Shown: positions 1 to 7,961, numbered from the stretch's first letter. The stretch: 64,000 nucleotides of DNA from Flavobacterium tegetincola DSM 22377 (GCF_000425485.1 NZ_KE384386.1:1-64000), one strand, 5' to 3'. Program-made: numbers and translations. The notes: a model not told the origin generated them from the letters alone.

Positions 1-19
1 ACGCTACCGAAGGTTTAGT

Positions 20-155
20 TCAACAGCGGTTTTGCGAGATTGCGAAATATGTGGTAAAATCAAGTTTATCTTTCGCAAAAAATTTTATCTTAGCAGAAAA
101 ATCTCGGTTCCGAAGTTCGCAACCTCGCAAAGCCGCGAAACGTTAGTGGCAACAC
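20..155. repeat. attC-like imperfect palindromic element, copy 1
   Basis: The leader of the first accessory cassette holds short self-complementary blocks (GCGGTTTTGCGAG near 28, CTCGCAAAGCCGCG near 124) around a core with GTGGTAAAATCAAG. A diverged copy with the same order of blocks lies at 4330-4500, also just upstream of an orphan gene. The architecture resembles recombination sites of mobile gene cassettes, but canonical integron attC core triplets are not evident and no integron integrase is present. The rest of 1-285 holds no gene apart from the promoter before the methyltransferase. Confidence 0.4.
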
Positions 156-259
156 TCGAGCTACACAAACCGCAAAGAAAATAGTATAAAAAAACGTACT
201 GTATTTCAAAACATATTTTTTTCTTTAAAAGTAAAAATGGAAAAATCATTTTAAAAAAC

Positions 260-267
260 TATTTTTG
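260..267 (+). promoter_or_regulatory. Bacteroidetes -7 promoter element (TATTTTTG)
   Basis: TATTTTTG matches the Bacteroidetes -7 consensus TAnnTTTG. No good -33 TTTG is visible at the right distance. It lies about 19 bases before the ATG at 286 and overlaps a possible upstream TTG start at 265, which argues that translation begins at 286. Confidence 0.45.
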
Positions 268-285
268 TCTATCAACAATTATAAG

Positions 286-1290
286 ATGAGTAAAGAAGCA
301 CAAAATAAAAATTTACATAAAGCAAAGAATAACAAAAAAGACGAGTTTTATACTCAACTTCCCGATATTGAAAATGAATTGCGACACTACAAAGAACATT
401 TTAAAGACAAAGTAGTTTATTGTAATTGTGACGACCCAAGAGTTAGCAATTTTTTTCATTATTTCTCGTATAACTTTGAACATTTAGGTCTTAAAAAACT
501 TATTGCAACGTGTTATAAAAATCAAGATGCTGATTTATTTAGTCAAAACGATTCTGATAAGGCAATTTATTTAGAATATGATGGAGACAAAAACGGTAAC
601 AATATTCCTGACCCAGAAGAAATTGGAATTATTGCATTAAAAGAAGATGGAGATTTTAGAAGCAAAGAAAGTATTGAACTTTTGAAACAAGCAGATATTA
701 TTGTAACAAATCCTCCTTTTTCACTTTTTCGTGAATATGTTGCACAACTTATTGAATACAATAAAAAATTCCTAATTGTAGGACACCAAAACGCAATTAC
801 TTATAAGGATATATTTAAGTTAATGAAAGAAAACAAACTTTGGCTTGGATATGGTTTTAAAGGTGGTGCAGGTCATTTTATTAATACAGAATATGAAGAC
901 TATGCAACTGCTGGCGACCATAGAGACGGGATGATTAGAGTTTCAGGAGTACATTGGTTTACTAATCTCGATATAAATAAAAGGCACGAAGATTTAATTT
1001 TATATAAACCATATACTTTAGAAGAATATCCAACCTATGATAATTATGATGCTATAAATGTTAATAAGACAAAAGATATTCCGGTAGACTATAAAGGTAT
1101 TATGGGCGTTCCAATAACTTTTTTGGATAAATATAGTGTTGAACAATTTGAAATTTTAGGTTTATCGGCTTCAGCAGGCTACAGCGAAGAAATTGTTGGT
1201 ATTCCTTTTTTAGGAGATAAAGACGCACGACCATTAATAAATGGAAAAAATACGTATGCAAGAATATTTGTAAAAAACAAAAAAATATGA
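286..1290 (+). CDS. EcoRI-like adenine-specific DNA methyltransferase
   Basis: This predicted N6-adenine DNA methyltransferase resembles the EcoRI modification enzyme family. The N-terminus has the typical Lys/Asn-rich stretch leading into KKDEFYTQ, followed by a conserved segment around VVYCNCDDPRVSNF. The catalytic motif NPPF is at about residues 142-145 (IIVTNPPFSLF). At 334 residues the length suits the family. The reading frame extends upstream to a TTG at 265, but a promoter -7 box overlaps that position, so the ATG at 286 is preferred. The stop overlaps the start of the next gene by four bases (ATGA), so the two are translationally coupled. EcoRI enzymes methylate GAATTC; the target here cannot be read from sequence. 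Confidence 0.85.
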   Translation: MSKEAQNKNLHKAKNNKKDEFYTQLPDIENELRHYKEHFKDKVVYCNCDDPRVSNFFHYFSYNFEHLGLKKLIATCYKNQDADLFSQNDSDKAIYLEYDGDKNGNNIPDPEEIGIIALKEDGDFRSKESIELLKQADIIVTNPPFSLFREYVAQLIEYNKKFLIVGHQNAITYKDIFKLMKENKLWLGYGFKGGAGHFINTEYEDYATAGDHRDGMIRVSGVHWFTNLDINKRHEDLILYKPYTLEEYPTYDNYDAINVNKTKDIPVDYKGIMGVPITFLDKYSVEQFEILGLSASAGYSEEIVGIPFLGDKDARPLINGKNTYARIFVKNKKI

Positions 1291-2363
1291 ATATTGAACT
1301 TAAAGAAATAACTGTCCGAGAATTAACAACTGGTTATAAAGATAACAATGAAAATGGCGTTGTCGGTTATAGTGGTAGATTAGATATTCGACCACCTTAT
1401 CAACGTAATTTTGTATATGATGAAAAAGAAAGAAACGCAGTTTTAAATACGTTACAAAAGGACTTTCCTTTAAATGTTATGTATTGGGCTGTTCGTGAGG
1501 ATGGCGATTTTGAAGTTATAGACGGACAACAAAGAACTATTTCAATTTGTCAATATGTTACAGGAGATTTTTCAATAGACGGTTTTTATTTTCATAGTCT
1601 ACCAAATGACAAGAAAGAGCAAATACTTGACTATCCTTTAATGGTTTATTTTTGCTCTGGCGAGGATAGTGAAAAATTAGATTGGTTTGAAACAATCAAT
1701 ATTGCAGGTAAAGTTTTAACAAAGCAAGAATTAAGAAATGCAGTTTTTTCAGGCTCTTGGGTTTCTGATGCAAAACGTTATTTTTCTAAAAATAGCAGAC
1801 CAAAAATCGGTGATGAATATTTAAGTGGTTCAGCAAATCGACAAGAATATTTAGAAACAGCAATAGATTGGATTTCAGATGGAAATATAAAAGAATATAT
1901 GTCCAAGAACCAACACGAACCAAACGCAAATGAATTATGGCTTTATTTCCAAAGTGTAATAAGTTGGATTAAAGCAACATTTCCAAAATACAGAAAAGAA
2001 ATGAATGGTTTGAAATGGGGATTTTTCTACAATGATTATAAAGACCAAAAATTTGACTCTAAAAAATTAGAAGAGCAAATAACCGAATTAATGATTGACG
2101 AAGATGTTCAAAACAAAAAAGGAATTTACTCTTACGTTTTGACAGGCAAAGAAAAGCATTTAAACATACGAGCATTCAGCGACAAACAAAAGCGAGAAGC
2201 TTACGAAAGACAAAAAGGGATTTGTACAGATTGTAAACAACATTTTGAATTAAACGAAATGGAAGCTGACCACATTGACCCTTGGCATTCTGGTGGTAAA
2301 ACCATAACAGAAAATTGCCAAATGTTATGTAGAGAAGATAATAGAAGAAAATCTGGAAAATAA
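1287..2363 (+). CDS. DUF262 domain protein with C-terminal HNH nuclease
   Basis: The N-terminal part is a DUF262 (GmrS-like, ParB-fold) domain with RPPYQRNF at about 36-43 and the signature DGQQR at 79-83. The C-terminus (about 311-358) is an HNH module: CxxC (CTDC), then a second histidine-rich block with ADHIDPW, and a final ENCQMLC. DUF262 proteins are predicted NTPases that in GmrSD-type systems accompany nuclease domains. Its four-base overlap with the EcoRI-like methyltransferase suggests it is the restriction partner of a non-canonical R-M pair. That pairing is inferred; the domain calls are clear from the motifs. A strong terminator follows directly. Confidence 0.8.
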   Translation: MNIELKEITVRELTTGYKDNNENGVVGYSGRLDIRPPYQRNFVYDEKERNAVLNTLQKDFPLNVMYWAVREDGDFEVIDGQQRTISICQYVTGDFSIDGFYFHSLPNDKKEQILDYPLMVYFCSGEDSEKLDWFETINIAGKVLTKQELRNAVFSGSWVSDAKRYFSKNSRPKIGDEYLSGSANRQEYLETAIDWISDGNIKEYMSKNQHEPNANELWLYFQSVISWIKATFPKYRKEMNGLKWGFFYNDYKDQKFDSKKLEEQITELMIDEDVQNKKGIYSYVLTGKEKHLNIRAFSDKQKREAYERQKGICTDCKQHFELNEMEADHIDPWHSGGKTITENCQMLCREDNRRKSGK

Positions 2364-2366
2364 ATT

Positions 2367-2405
2367 AAATAAATGGCTAACCTTACGGTTAGCCATTTAT
2401 TTTAA
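2367..2405. terminator. Intrinsic terminator, bidirectional
   Basis: A perfect stem AAATGGCTAACC / GGTTAGCCATTT with loop TTAC spans 2371-2398, flanked by A-rich sequence on the left and a T-tract on the right. It closes the methyltransferase-HNH operon. Confidence 0.85.
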
Positions 2406-2436
2406 TATCAATAGTATAAGCAAATATTTTTTTTAT

Positions 2437-2444
2437 TATTTTTG
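2437..2444 (+). promoter_or_regulatory. Probable -7 promoter element (TATTTTTG)
   Basis: TATTTTTG matches TAnnTTTG and lies 30 bases upstream of the ATG at 2475, right after a terminator, so the 243-residue gene is probably transcribed alone. No clear -33 element was seen. Confidence 0.4.
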
Positions 2445-2474
2445 AAAGATTATTAACTCAAAACCAATTTACTT

Positions 2475-3206
2475 ATGGCATCAACATCAGAAACAGGACA
2501 CGCAAAAAACGTAGCAAACTTTCAAGATTTAATTGAGTTCGCTACAGGTTACGGGGCAACCTACAATCCATATAAAGGCAGTTTAAAACTGTCTAATTTA
2601 ATTACATTAAAAGCATCTGCCGAAGGCAACTTAACAGATGTAATTTCAAAAAACACAAACTATAACAATAAAGTAAATGAACGCATAACCGCTTTCAGCG
2701 GTTTAAAAGCCTACTCTACTCGATTGGTAAATGCTTTACAAACAACCGATGCAACAGCCGAAACAGTTGGAAACGCAAAAACTTTTAACAGAAAGTTACA
2801 AGGCAAAAAAGCGTCTGCTTCGCAAACACCAACCGACCCAAACGCTCCAGCACCAACAACGATTTCTACAAGTCAACAATCATATGACCAACTTATACAA
2901 CATTTGGCAGGTTTAAACTCCGTTTTAGAAGCTGAAACAAGTTACACACCAAACGAAACCGATTTACAAACGGCAACTATTCAAGCTAAAATTGCTGACC
3001 TAAACGCAAAAAATACAGCCGTTGCAACTGCATATACAAGCATAAGCAATTCAAGAATTGCAAGAAACGAAACGTTATATTCTGCAACCACAGGACTAGT
3101 TGAAACCGCCAACGAAGTAAAGAAATACGTTAAGTCAGTATTTGGAGCAAGCAGTCCTCAATTTGCACAGGTAAAAGGAATAGAATTTAAGAAACCAAAG
3201 ATATAA
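2475..3206 (+). CDS. Conserved hypothetical protein, flavobacterial repeat-associated family
   Basis: This 243-residue protein has no catalytic motif that I recognise. It has no signal peptide or membrane segment. The N-terminal half carries GHAKNVANF and a Leu/Lys-rich block near YKGSLKLSNL. A Pro/Thr/Ala-rich linker sits around residues 110-135, and the C-terminal half is probably helical (SRIARNETLYSATTGLVETA, then KKYVKSVFGASSPQ). The composition is mostly polar and helical, suggesting a structural or scaffold role. It stands alone between a terminator and a 21-bp tandem array that begins at its stop codon. From memory, similar proteins occur in other Flavobacterium genomes as uncharacterised entries. 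The function is unknown. Confidence 0.75.
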   Translation: MASTSETGHAKNVANFQDLIEFATGYGATYNPYKGSLKLSNLITLKASAEGNLTDVISKNTNYNNKVNERITAFSGLKAYSTRLVNALQTTDATAETVGNAKTFNRKLQGKKASASQTPTDPNAPAPTTISTSQQSYDQLIQHLAGLNSVLEAETSYTPNETDLQTATIQAKIADLNAKNTAVATAYTSISNSRIARNETLYSATTGLVETANEVKKYVKSVFGASSPQFAQVKGIEFKKPKI

Positions 3207-3475
3207 ACCTACCGAAAAAAGAAATCTTGCTACCACGAAAAGAAATAGAGCAACATCAATAAAACTTATTGCTTACGCAATAAGTTTTATTTTAACCTCT
3301 ATTAGAAATATGTTAACCGCAAGTAGAAATATAACAACCACTAAAAGAATTATAGTAACCGCAGGAAGAAATATAGTAACCGACAAAAGAAATATGACAA
3401 CCGTTAAAAGAAATATAGCAACCGCAGAAAGAAATCTGTTAACCTCATTGAAATAGAAATATAGCGGTGGAAAAG
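3199..3475. repeat. 21-bp tandem repeat array, at least 12 units
   Basis: Units with period exactly 21 start at 3199, 3220, 3241, 3262, 3283, 3304, 3325, 3346, 3367, 3388, 3409 and 3430. After a four-base slip one more partial unit starts at 3455. The conserved core is AGAAATAT followed by a variable triplet and AACC. The units at 3262 and 3283 have diverged into a perfect hairpin yet keep the register. There are no spacers, so this is not CRISPR. One frame stays open across the whole array (3184-3456) and would encode heptapeptides of the form R-N-I-x-T-x-K, but it has no good start. Confidence 0.85.
3259..3294 (+). terminator. Hairpin terminator inside the 21-bp array
   Basis: A perfect 14-bp stem ATAAAACTTATTGC / GCAATAAGTTTTAT with loop TTAC occupies 3259-3290, followed by TTTAA. 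The same TTAC loop is used by the terminator at 2367. It probably ends transcription of the gene at 2475. Confidence 0.65.
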
Positions 3476-3482
3476 AAGTGCA

Positions 3483-3640
3483 GCCACTAACAGCAAAGGG
3501 TTCGTTGCGTTCGGAGAACGAACAATGAAACCTGTGTTGAACGGAACCGATTACATGCCGTCAACACTTATGGAGTTATCGTAAAGCGTTTTTAAGAATA
3601 TCGAGAGGATTAGATGATCCTCTTTTTTTATGCAGTAAAA
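3483..3640. repeat. Dispersed long repeat, copy A
   Basis: This is the first of three copies (others at 5342 and 7719). The shared blocks, in order, are GGTTCGTTGCGTTC, AACAATGAAACCTGT, ATTACATGCCG, GAGTTATCGTAAA and AAGAATATCGAG. It ends in a hairpin GAGGAT / ATCCTC plus a T-tract, which could also terminate transcription. It lacks the small CCCG / CGGG hairpin insertion found in copies B and C. Its first nine bases (GCCACTAAC) are the reverse complement of GTTAGTGGC at 142-150. Confidence 0.75.
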
Positions 3641-3796
3641 TGGGGTTGATTTTGATAGTATTTTATGGTTTTAGGGAGATGACCCTTTTTATCTGCCGGG
3701 TTGGGATTAAATGTATATATTTGAGAACCGAAAAGATATATAAAGTTGTATAGACTTGCGTATATCTAGTAGTTGTAACTCATTTTGGAGCATATT

Positions 3797-4306
3797 ATGG
3801 ATAAAGAAGATTATAAAGAAATAAATTCATTAGTTGAAATATTAATTTTAGAAGGAGTTGTATCCGATAATAATATGAATACCAAAATATGTAATAAATC
3901 TATCAGATTTTTGAAGTCGAAAGGATGGATTAAAGAACATAACAAACGATATCAATATCATCCATGTTCAGAAATTTACGACATACATAAAGTAGGCATT
4001 GAAAAATATTTATTGAATAAACAGGCTGAAAAAGATACTGAAACTAAAATAAAACAAAAAACTTTATTCGATTTAAATAATAAGTATTTAATAAATTTTT
4101 GCTTCTTAGTATTTGGATCAATATTAGGTGTATTTATTAAAAATAATACGGAATCAAAAAACAATGCAGAAACACTAAAAAAAGAACGTAAAGAAATATT
4201 TGAAAAAAACGATTCAATAATTCATTTTCAAACTCTCCTGAACGAAAAAAACACATTAATACTTTCTTTAAAAAAAGAAATAGATTCTTTAAAAAATAAA
4301 CCATAA
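3797..4306 (+). CDS. Hypothetical membrane-anchored coiled-coil protein
   Basis: This 169-residue protein has three visible parts. Residues 1-65 look like a small winged-helix-like domain (paired helices, then KSKGWIKEHNKRYQY). One transmembrane helix is at about 93-112 (INFCFLVFGSILGVFIKN), and a charged coiled coil runs to the C-terminus (about 125-165, rich in Glu/Lys with Leu spacing). The frame extends to a TTG at 3785, but GGAG at 3787-3790 is placed as a ribosome-binding site for the ATG at 3797. It sits alone between two repeats in the cassette region. I do not recognise the family. Confidence 0.6.
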   Translation: MDKEDYKEINSLVEILILEGVVSDNNMNTKICNKSIRFLKSKGWIKEHNKRYQYHPCSEIYDIHKVGIEKYLLNKQAEKDTETKIKQKTLFDLNNKYLINFCFLVFGSILGVFIKNNTESKNNAETLKKERKEIFEKNDSIIHFQTLLNEKNTLILSLKKEIDSLKNKP

Positions 4307-4329
4307 AGTATAATTTAAAATTGTTTCCG

Positions 4330-4500
4330 ACTTAAACGGTGCGGAAGCGAAACCGAAAAAAAAACGAGTTACAACAACGGTTTTATTCAATTGCGAGTTT
4401 AGTGGTTAAATCACGTTCACGTATCGCATAACGTTTAGTGTTGGCAGAAAATATCCAGTTACGAACTTCGCAACTGAAATAAAGCCACAGGACGTTGTAT
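4330..4500. repeat. attC-like imperfect palindromic element, copy 2
   Basis: This is a diverged copy of the element at 20-155. The matched blocks are CAACAACGGTTTT, GCGAGTTTAGTGGTTAAATCA, GTTACGAACTTCGCAACT and a final ACGTTGTAT. Like copy 1 it lies just upstream of an orphan gene whose downstream side carries the long dispersed repeat. The cassette interpretation is inferred. Confidence 0.4.
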
Positions 4501-4546
4501 GATATTTTGAAAAAAAAATCGTAAACAAATGGAAATTAGTTAAATA

Positions 4547-5329
4547 ATGAAAAATAATATATTAATACGTATTTCAATTTTCTCTTTTTTTTCTATAATA
4601 TTAATTGGTTGTAAACAACTAAATAATGAGGCAAATGTGGAAAAAGCAATTTCAGATTTAACTAATAATTTTCCACAATTCAGAAAAGGTAAATCAAAAC
4701 AAATCGAATATTACAAACTCGTTAGAAGTGTTACTTATGGAGAAAATGAATTTAAACTTCAGCTCCGTTCTGAACCTGACAGTCTGAATGATCCACAAAA
4801 AATATTAGTGTTAATTAATTCAACAAATCAGTGTTATGCTATTCCCTTTTTATCAAATACATATAGAGATTATTGGGGTTTTAAAAACGAAAAAACAATT
4901 CCAAATGTTAAAAAGACAAAAAGTAATTTTAATCAAGAATTTATTACTGCATTGAACACATTAAAATTAAATGACACATTAGGAACAGGACGTAAAGTAA
5001 TTAAGGAAATGATGTTTTCTTTATTAAACTGTACAATTATTACAGAAAAAGATAGTACAGAAGTGTTAAACGGTTGGTCAAATTCAAATCACGACCTTGA
5101 AAACGAATTATTTGACCCTAAAACAAAAATAAGATTTAGAAGAAATTATCAAGAACTATCAAAAGATTGGCATAATAACGAATATAGTCCAGAACAAAAT
5201 TCATACTATGATACCAAAAATTATAGAATTTATCAAATTACTAATAATGAAGGGTTTTATAAAAAACCTTTAAAATTGGTAATAAAATCGTATAGACAAA
5301 ATGCAATTTTTAACCATATATCACTTTAA
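4547..5329 (+). CDS. Putative lipoprotein, hypothetical
   Basis: This 260-residue protein begins with a lipoprotein signal: charged start MKNN, a hydrophobic core, and a lipobox ending IILIGC with the modified cysteine at about residue 22. It is therefore expected to be membrane-anchored in the cell envelope. The mature part has no recognisable catalytic motif, is polar and Asn/Lys-rich, and shows a Tyr-rich tail. It is a single-gene cassette flanked by an attC-like element on the left and dispersed repeat B on the right. It may be a cargo gene such as an immunity or surface factor, but nothing in the sequence proves that. Confidence 0.65.
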   Translation: MKNNILIRISIFSFFSIILIGCKQLNNEANVEKAISDLTNNFPQFRKGKSKQIEYYKLVRSVTYGENEFKLQLRSEPDSLNDPQKILVLINSTNQCYAIPFLSNTYRDYWGFKNEKTIPNVKKTKSNFNQEFITALNTLKLNDTLGTGRKVIKEMMFSLLNCTIITEKDSTEVLNGWSNSNHDLENELFDPKTKIRFRRNYQELSKDWHNNEYSPEQNSYYDTKNYRIYQITNNEGFYKKPLKLVIKSYRQNAIFNHISL

Positions 5330-5341
5330 AAAAAACAACCG

Positions 5342-5519
5342 CTAACAGCAAAGGGTTCGTTGCGTTCGGAGAACGAACAATGAAACCTGTGTTGAACAGC
5401 CTGTCCCGTTTTCTCGGGAGAACCAATTACATGCCGTCAACAGGTATAGAGTTATCGTAAATCGTTTTGAAGAATATCGAGAGGATTAGATGATCCTCTT
5501 TTTTTATGTAGTAAAATGT
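5342..5519. repeat. Dispersed long repeat, copy B
   Basis: This copy is near-identical to copy A over GCTAACAGCAAAGGGTTCG and the following blocks, through the GAGGAT / ATCCTC hairpin with T-tract and the trailing TGTAGTAAAATG. It carries an extra block with a CCCG-TTTTCT-CGGG hairpin that copy A lacks and copy C shares. It starts 13 bases after the lipoprotein stop codon. Confidence 0.75.
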
Positions 5520-5823
5520 GCGGCATTTTTTAAAAGACGGAATAATTGTTCGGAAAATGGGTTATATTTACTTCAAAATTAAGTTTAGATAGGAACTTGG
5601 AAGGGTTTTTAGACGAACTGACGTTGTGCATAACGCGTAAAATCGTACAAATTACCAAAAATTAGAACTAAAAATGCCAATACACAAACAGCCCATTCAT
5701 TTTCCGCTACGCCAAATGTCAACGCTGAAAAAAATAAATGAGCTGTTTTTTTGCCAATGCTCGAAGGACGATTATAACGAATAAAAGTACTTGAATATTT
5801 AGACGTTTAGGACAGGTATGTGT
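5520..5823. other. Intergenic region with no gene found
   Basis: No convincing coding frame was seen. It contains a short ACGTTGTGCATAACGCG block reminiscent of the cassette-associated elements and an imperfect hairpin (AAACAGC near 5698, GCTGTTTTTTT near 5741) with a T-run that may act as a terminator. The next gene converges on this region from the right. Confidence 0.4.
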
Positions 5824-6564
5824 TTATTGTGCATCAAACCAAAAATCAACAGTTGCTCTTTCTGCTGTTGGAGTTGATTGTTGTTCACTTTGGCCTCTCG
5901 ATCCGCCGCGTCCGCCTCCGCCACCATTTCCTCTTCCGCCACCGCCACCACCACCACCACTTCTCATTCCTTGGCTTTGACCTTGCCCTCTTTCTTTATT
6001 AGCAGCACCTTCCATTTTATTGGCAACAACGCCTATAGATAATTTAGAAAAATCAGTGTTTTCTTGGGAAGCTATTTTAGCTTTAGGGGTTTTAATTGAA
6101 AATTCAAATAATTTACTCGAAGCTGTATAGTGGTTTGCAATTGCAATATCTAAACTATTTAAGTCTTTATTAAACACTTGCTTTTCTTCAAAAGAACCAA
6201 ACTCTGCATCTGCCGGTAATTTTTTAATCATACTATTTAAATCAATAGCGTTGACATCAGTATTTCCAAGTGAACCTTTCTCAACAAGTCTTGATTCATT
6301 ACTGTAAGGATATTTTACATACACATTCTTTTTTTCTTTTCCCTTAATGTCATAATAAATGGTAAGACCATTTCTAAGGATGGACATAGCCGCCTGTTTA
6401 TCTGTGGTGCTTATATTTAGGTAAACATATTTGTCGTCTTGTGAAACTTTATATAATACGTTTTTATTGCCTATTTGAGTAGTATCTGCTGGGAAACTGC
6501 TCTTATTTGATGCGAACGAAGAGAGACTTGAAAGTGTTAAGAGTACAATTAATAAATGTTTCAT
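5824..6564 (-). CDS. Secreted protein with Gly/Arg-rich C-terminus, hypothetical
   Basis: A signal peptide is visible at residues 1-18 (MKHLLIVLLTLSSLSSFA), so the protein is exported. The middle part has alternating hydrophobic and polar residues typical of beta-rich envelope proteins (KYVYLNISTTDKQ; a conserved NGLTIYYDIKGK). From about 195 to 230 it becomes almost pure Gly with Arg, Asn and Ser, then ends VDFWFDAQ. The low-complexity tract gives an illusory His-rich frame on the other strand, which is not a gene. From memory, similar proteins are uncharacterised in Flavobacteria. The nearby minus-strand gene also encodes an exported protein. Confidence 0.7.
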   Translation of the reverse strand: MKHLLIVLLTLSSLSSFASNKSSFPADTTQIGNKNVLYKVSQDDKYVYLNISTTDKQAAMSILRNGLTIYYDIKGKEKKNVYVKYPYSNESRLVEKGSLGNTDVNAIDLNSMIKKLPADAEFGSFEEKQVFNKDLNSLDIAIANHYTASSKLFEFSIKTPKAKIASQENTDFSKLSIGVVANKMEGAANKERGQGQSQGMRSGGGGGGGGRGNGGGGGRGGSRGQSEQQSTPTAERATVDFWFDAQ

Positions 6565-6599
6565 TTTTTGTAATTATTTAAGTGTTAGAATTTAGTGTT

Positions 6600-7166
6600 T
6601 TATTGTTCAATGAAGCCTGTCACTTCGTAAGCCCTCGCTCCATCTATCTGGATTTTTTCATAAAGTACGTTGTCAAACTCATAGTAGGTATTGCCATCTA
6701 CTTCAACCCGCTCGTATTCATCGGGAAGTTCATAAATTACGGTACCAATTTCTGGTTCAACTACTTCAAAGCCATCATCAACATTGTTATAAAAAACACC
6801 GTTGAACCAAAAGTAATCTCGATTTGGATGCTTTATTTTAATATATCCAACAGGCAAGGTTTTTATTCTAAAACCAATCTTTGGAGCTATTACAATATAA
6901 CTTCCTCCAGAGTACGTGTAAAATCTATTATTGGAATAGTAGTAGCTAATTCCTTTGTGCTTTACTATGGTTTTATTAGATAATGTTCTTACTGCTACAA
7001 CTTTTCTTGTGGGTTTTTTATAGATTACTGTTTTACTAGGAACCCGTTGGTTACTTTTTTTAACGATTACTGTCTTTTTAGAATTTCTTGAATTCTGCGC
7101 ATACATAGGTTCATTCCATGTTATGAAGAATACTAATAGAAATGAAAGCTTGATAAGATTTCTCAT
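6600..7166 (-). CDS. DUF6515 family exported protein
   Basis: This 188-residue protein has an N-terminal signal peptide ending at about residue 23 (MYAQ), then a basic Lys/Val/Thr-rich stretch. Two repeats follow of the pattern Y-Y-x-N-x-x-F-Y with GGSYIVIAPKIGFRIKTLP, and later DYFWFNGVFY with EIGTVIYELP. This repeated short-Tyr, gly-loop, LP layout is that of DUF6515, a Bacteroidetes envelope family of unknown role. It is transcribed in the same direction as the Gly-rich gene downstream, 35 bases apart, so they may share a transcript. Confidence 0.7.
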   Translation of the reverse strand: MRNLIKLSFLLVFFITWNEPMYAQNSRNSKKTVIVKKSNQRVPSKTVIYKKPTRKVVAVRTLSNKTIVKHKGISYYYSNNRFYTYSGGSYIVIAPKIGFRIKTLPVGYIKIKHPNRDYFWFNGVFYNNVDDGFEVVEPEIGTVIYELPDEYERVEVDGNTYYEFDNVLYEKIQIDGARAYEVTGFIEQ

Positions 7167-7263
7167 AAGAACTATTTTTATTATGTATTAAAGACAATTC
7201 ATATTTAGAATGGTTTAATTCATTATAAAATATTTAACAATTAAAGCCTGATAAATTGTGGAT

Positions 7264-7635
7264 TCATAACTTAAGTATTATTCCTTTTAGAGTGCCCGAT
7301 TTCAACTGATTGCATAATTTTTTCGCATACAGTGCATATGTTTTTTGATAGCGCTCCTTATTTCCTGTTTTCACGTCAGCTGGATTGACTAAAAGAAAAT
7401 TCCTTCCTAAATTTAAGAAATATCGCACTATAGAAAATTTACAACAACCTGCTTCATAAACAAAAAAAACCTCGTGATTATAGAAATTATTAATAACATA
7501 GTACTCTTGTTTTATAGGAATCAAAACAATAAGTTTTATGATAAATATATCGGTTTGGATTGAAACTGTCCATATTTCCTTGTGTATATCCAAACCAATA
7601 TATACGTATGGACTAGTAGTAATTTGAATACTCAT
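7264..7635 (-). pseudogene. Truncated IS110-family transposase remnant
   Basis: Recognisable N-terminal IS110 features are IGLDIHKEIWTVS with the first acidic residue D16, and YEAGCC with E61, followed by LVNPADV and TGNKER. In active IS110 transposases the DEDD tetrad continues in a KTD-x-x-DA motif; here it reads KTYALYA, so both aspartates are replaced by tyrosine (positions 100 and 103). The protein stops at 123 residues and the C-terminal catalytic-serine half is missing. It is inactive debris next to dispersed repeat C, consistent with past mobile activity in this region. Confidence 0.75.
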
Positions 7636-7718
7636 ATCATTAAACTAGTAGCAGACAGTTAAACTGTAGTGCAGTTAGTATTTATTTCGAGGATCTATTT
7701 ACTGCTTTTACATGGATG

Positions 7719-7850
7719 CTCGTTGCGTTGGCAGAACAACAATGAAACCTGTATTGAACAGCCTGTCCTGTTTTCTCGGGAGAACCGATTACATGCCGAC
7801 CATACTTATGGAGTTATCGTAAAGCGTTTTGAAGAATATCGAGTCCCGAT
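7719..7850. repeat. Dispersed long repeat, copy C
   Basis: This is the third copy, most diverged at its left end. It retains CGTTGCGTT, AACAATGAAACCTGTATTG, the CCTG / CGGG hairpin block, GATTACATGCCG, CTTATGGAGTTATCG and GAAGAATATCGAG. The terminal GAGGAT hairpin is replaced by GAGTCCCGATAATTATCC. An overlapping short open frame (7669-7878) is just this repeat read through. The rest of 7636-7996 contains only the promoter of the next gene. Confidence 0.7.
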
Positions 7851-7929
7851 AATTATCCTATTGTTTACGCTAACATAAATCGTGCAAAACCAGAACGGCT
7901 ACAGCCGCAACCCTAAATATTCTTCTATT

Positions 7930-7961
7930 TTTGTTTTGCATTAAAAAACCCTTTACTTTTG
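7930..7961 (+). promoter_or_regulatory. Promoter, TTTG-N20-TACTTTTG
   Basis: A -33 TTTG (7930-7933) and a -7 TACTTTTG (7954-7961) are separated by 20 bases, a full match to the Bacteroidetes housekeeping consensus. It drives the 173-residue gene starting 36 bases downstream. Confidence 0.7.

Noticed and set aside
20..155. Integron attC site
   Set aside because: The palindromic layout is suggestive, but canonical core triplets and an IntI gene are absent, so it is only called attC-like.
3199..3475. CRISPR array
   Set aside because: Units are contiguous 21-mers with no unique spacers and no cas genes nearby.
5820..6002. His/Arg-rich plus-strand frame
   Set aside because: It is the antisense of the Gly-rich tract of the exported protein at 5824-6564.
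6582..6983. Plus-strand frame of 133 codons
   Set aside because: Antisense shadow of the DUF6515 gene; no start signal, atypical composition.
7669..7878. Open frame of 69 codons (YGVIVKRFEEYR)
   Set aside because: It is dispersed repeat C read through; the other two copies contain stops in the same frame, so it is not a gene.
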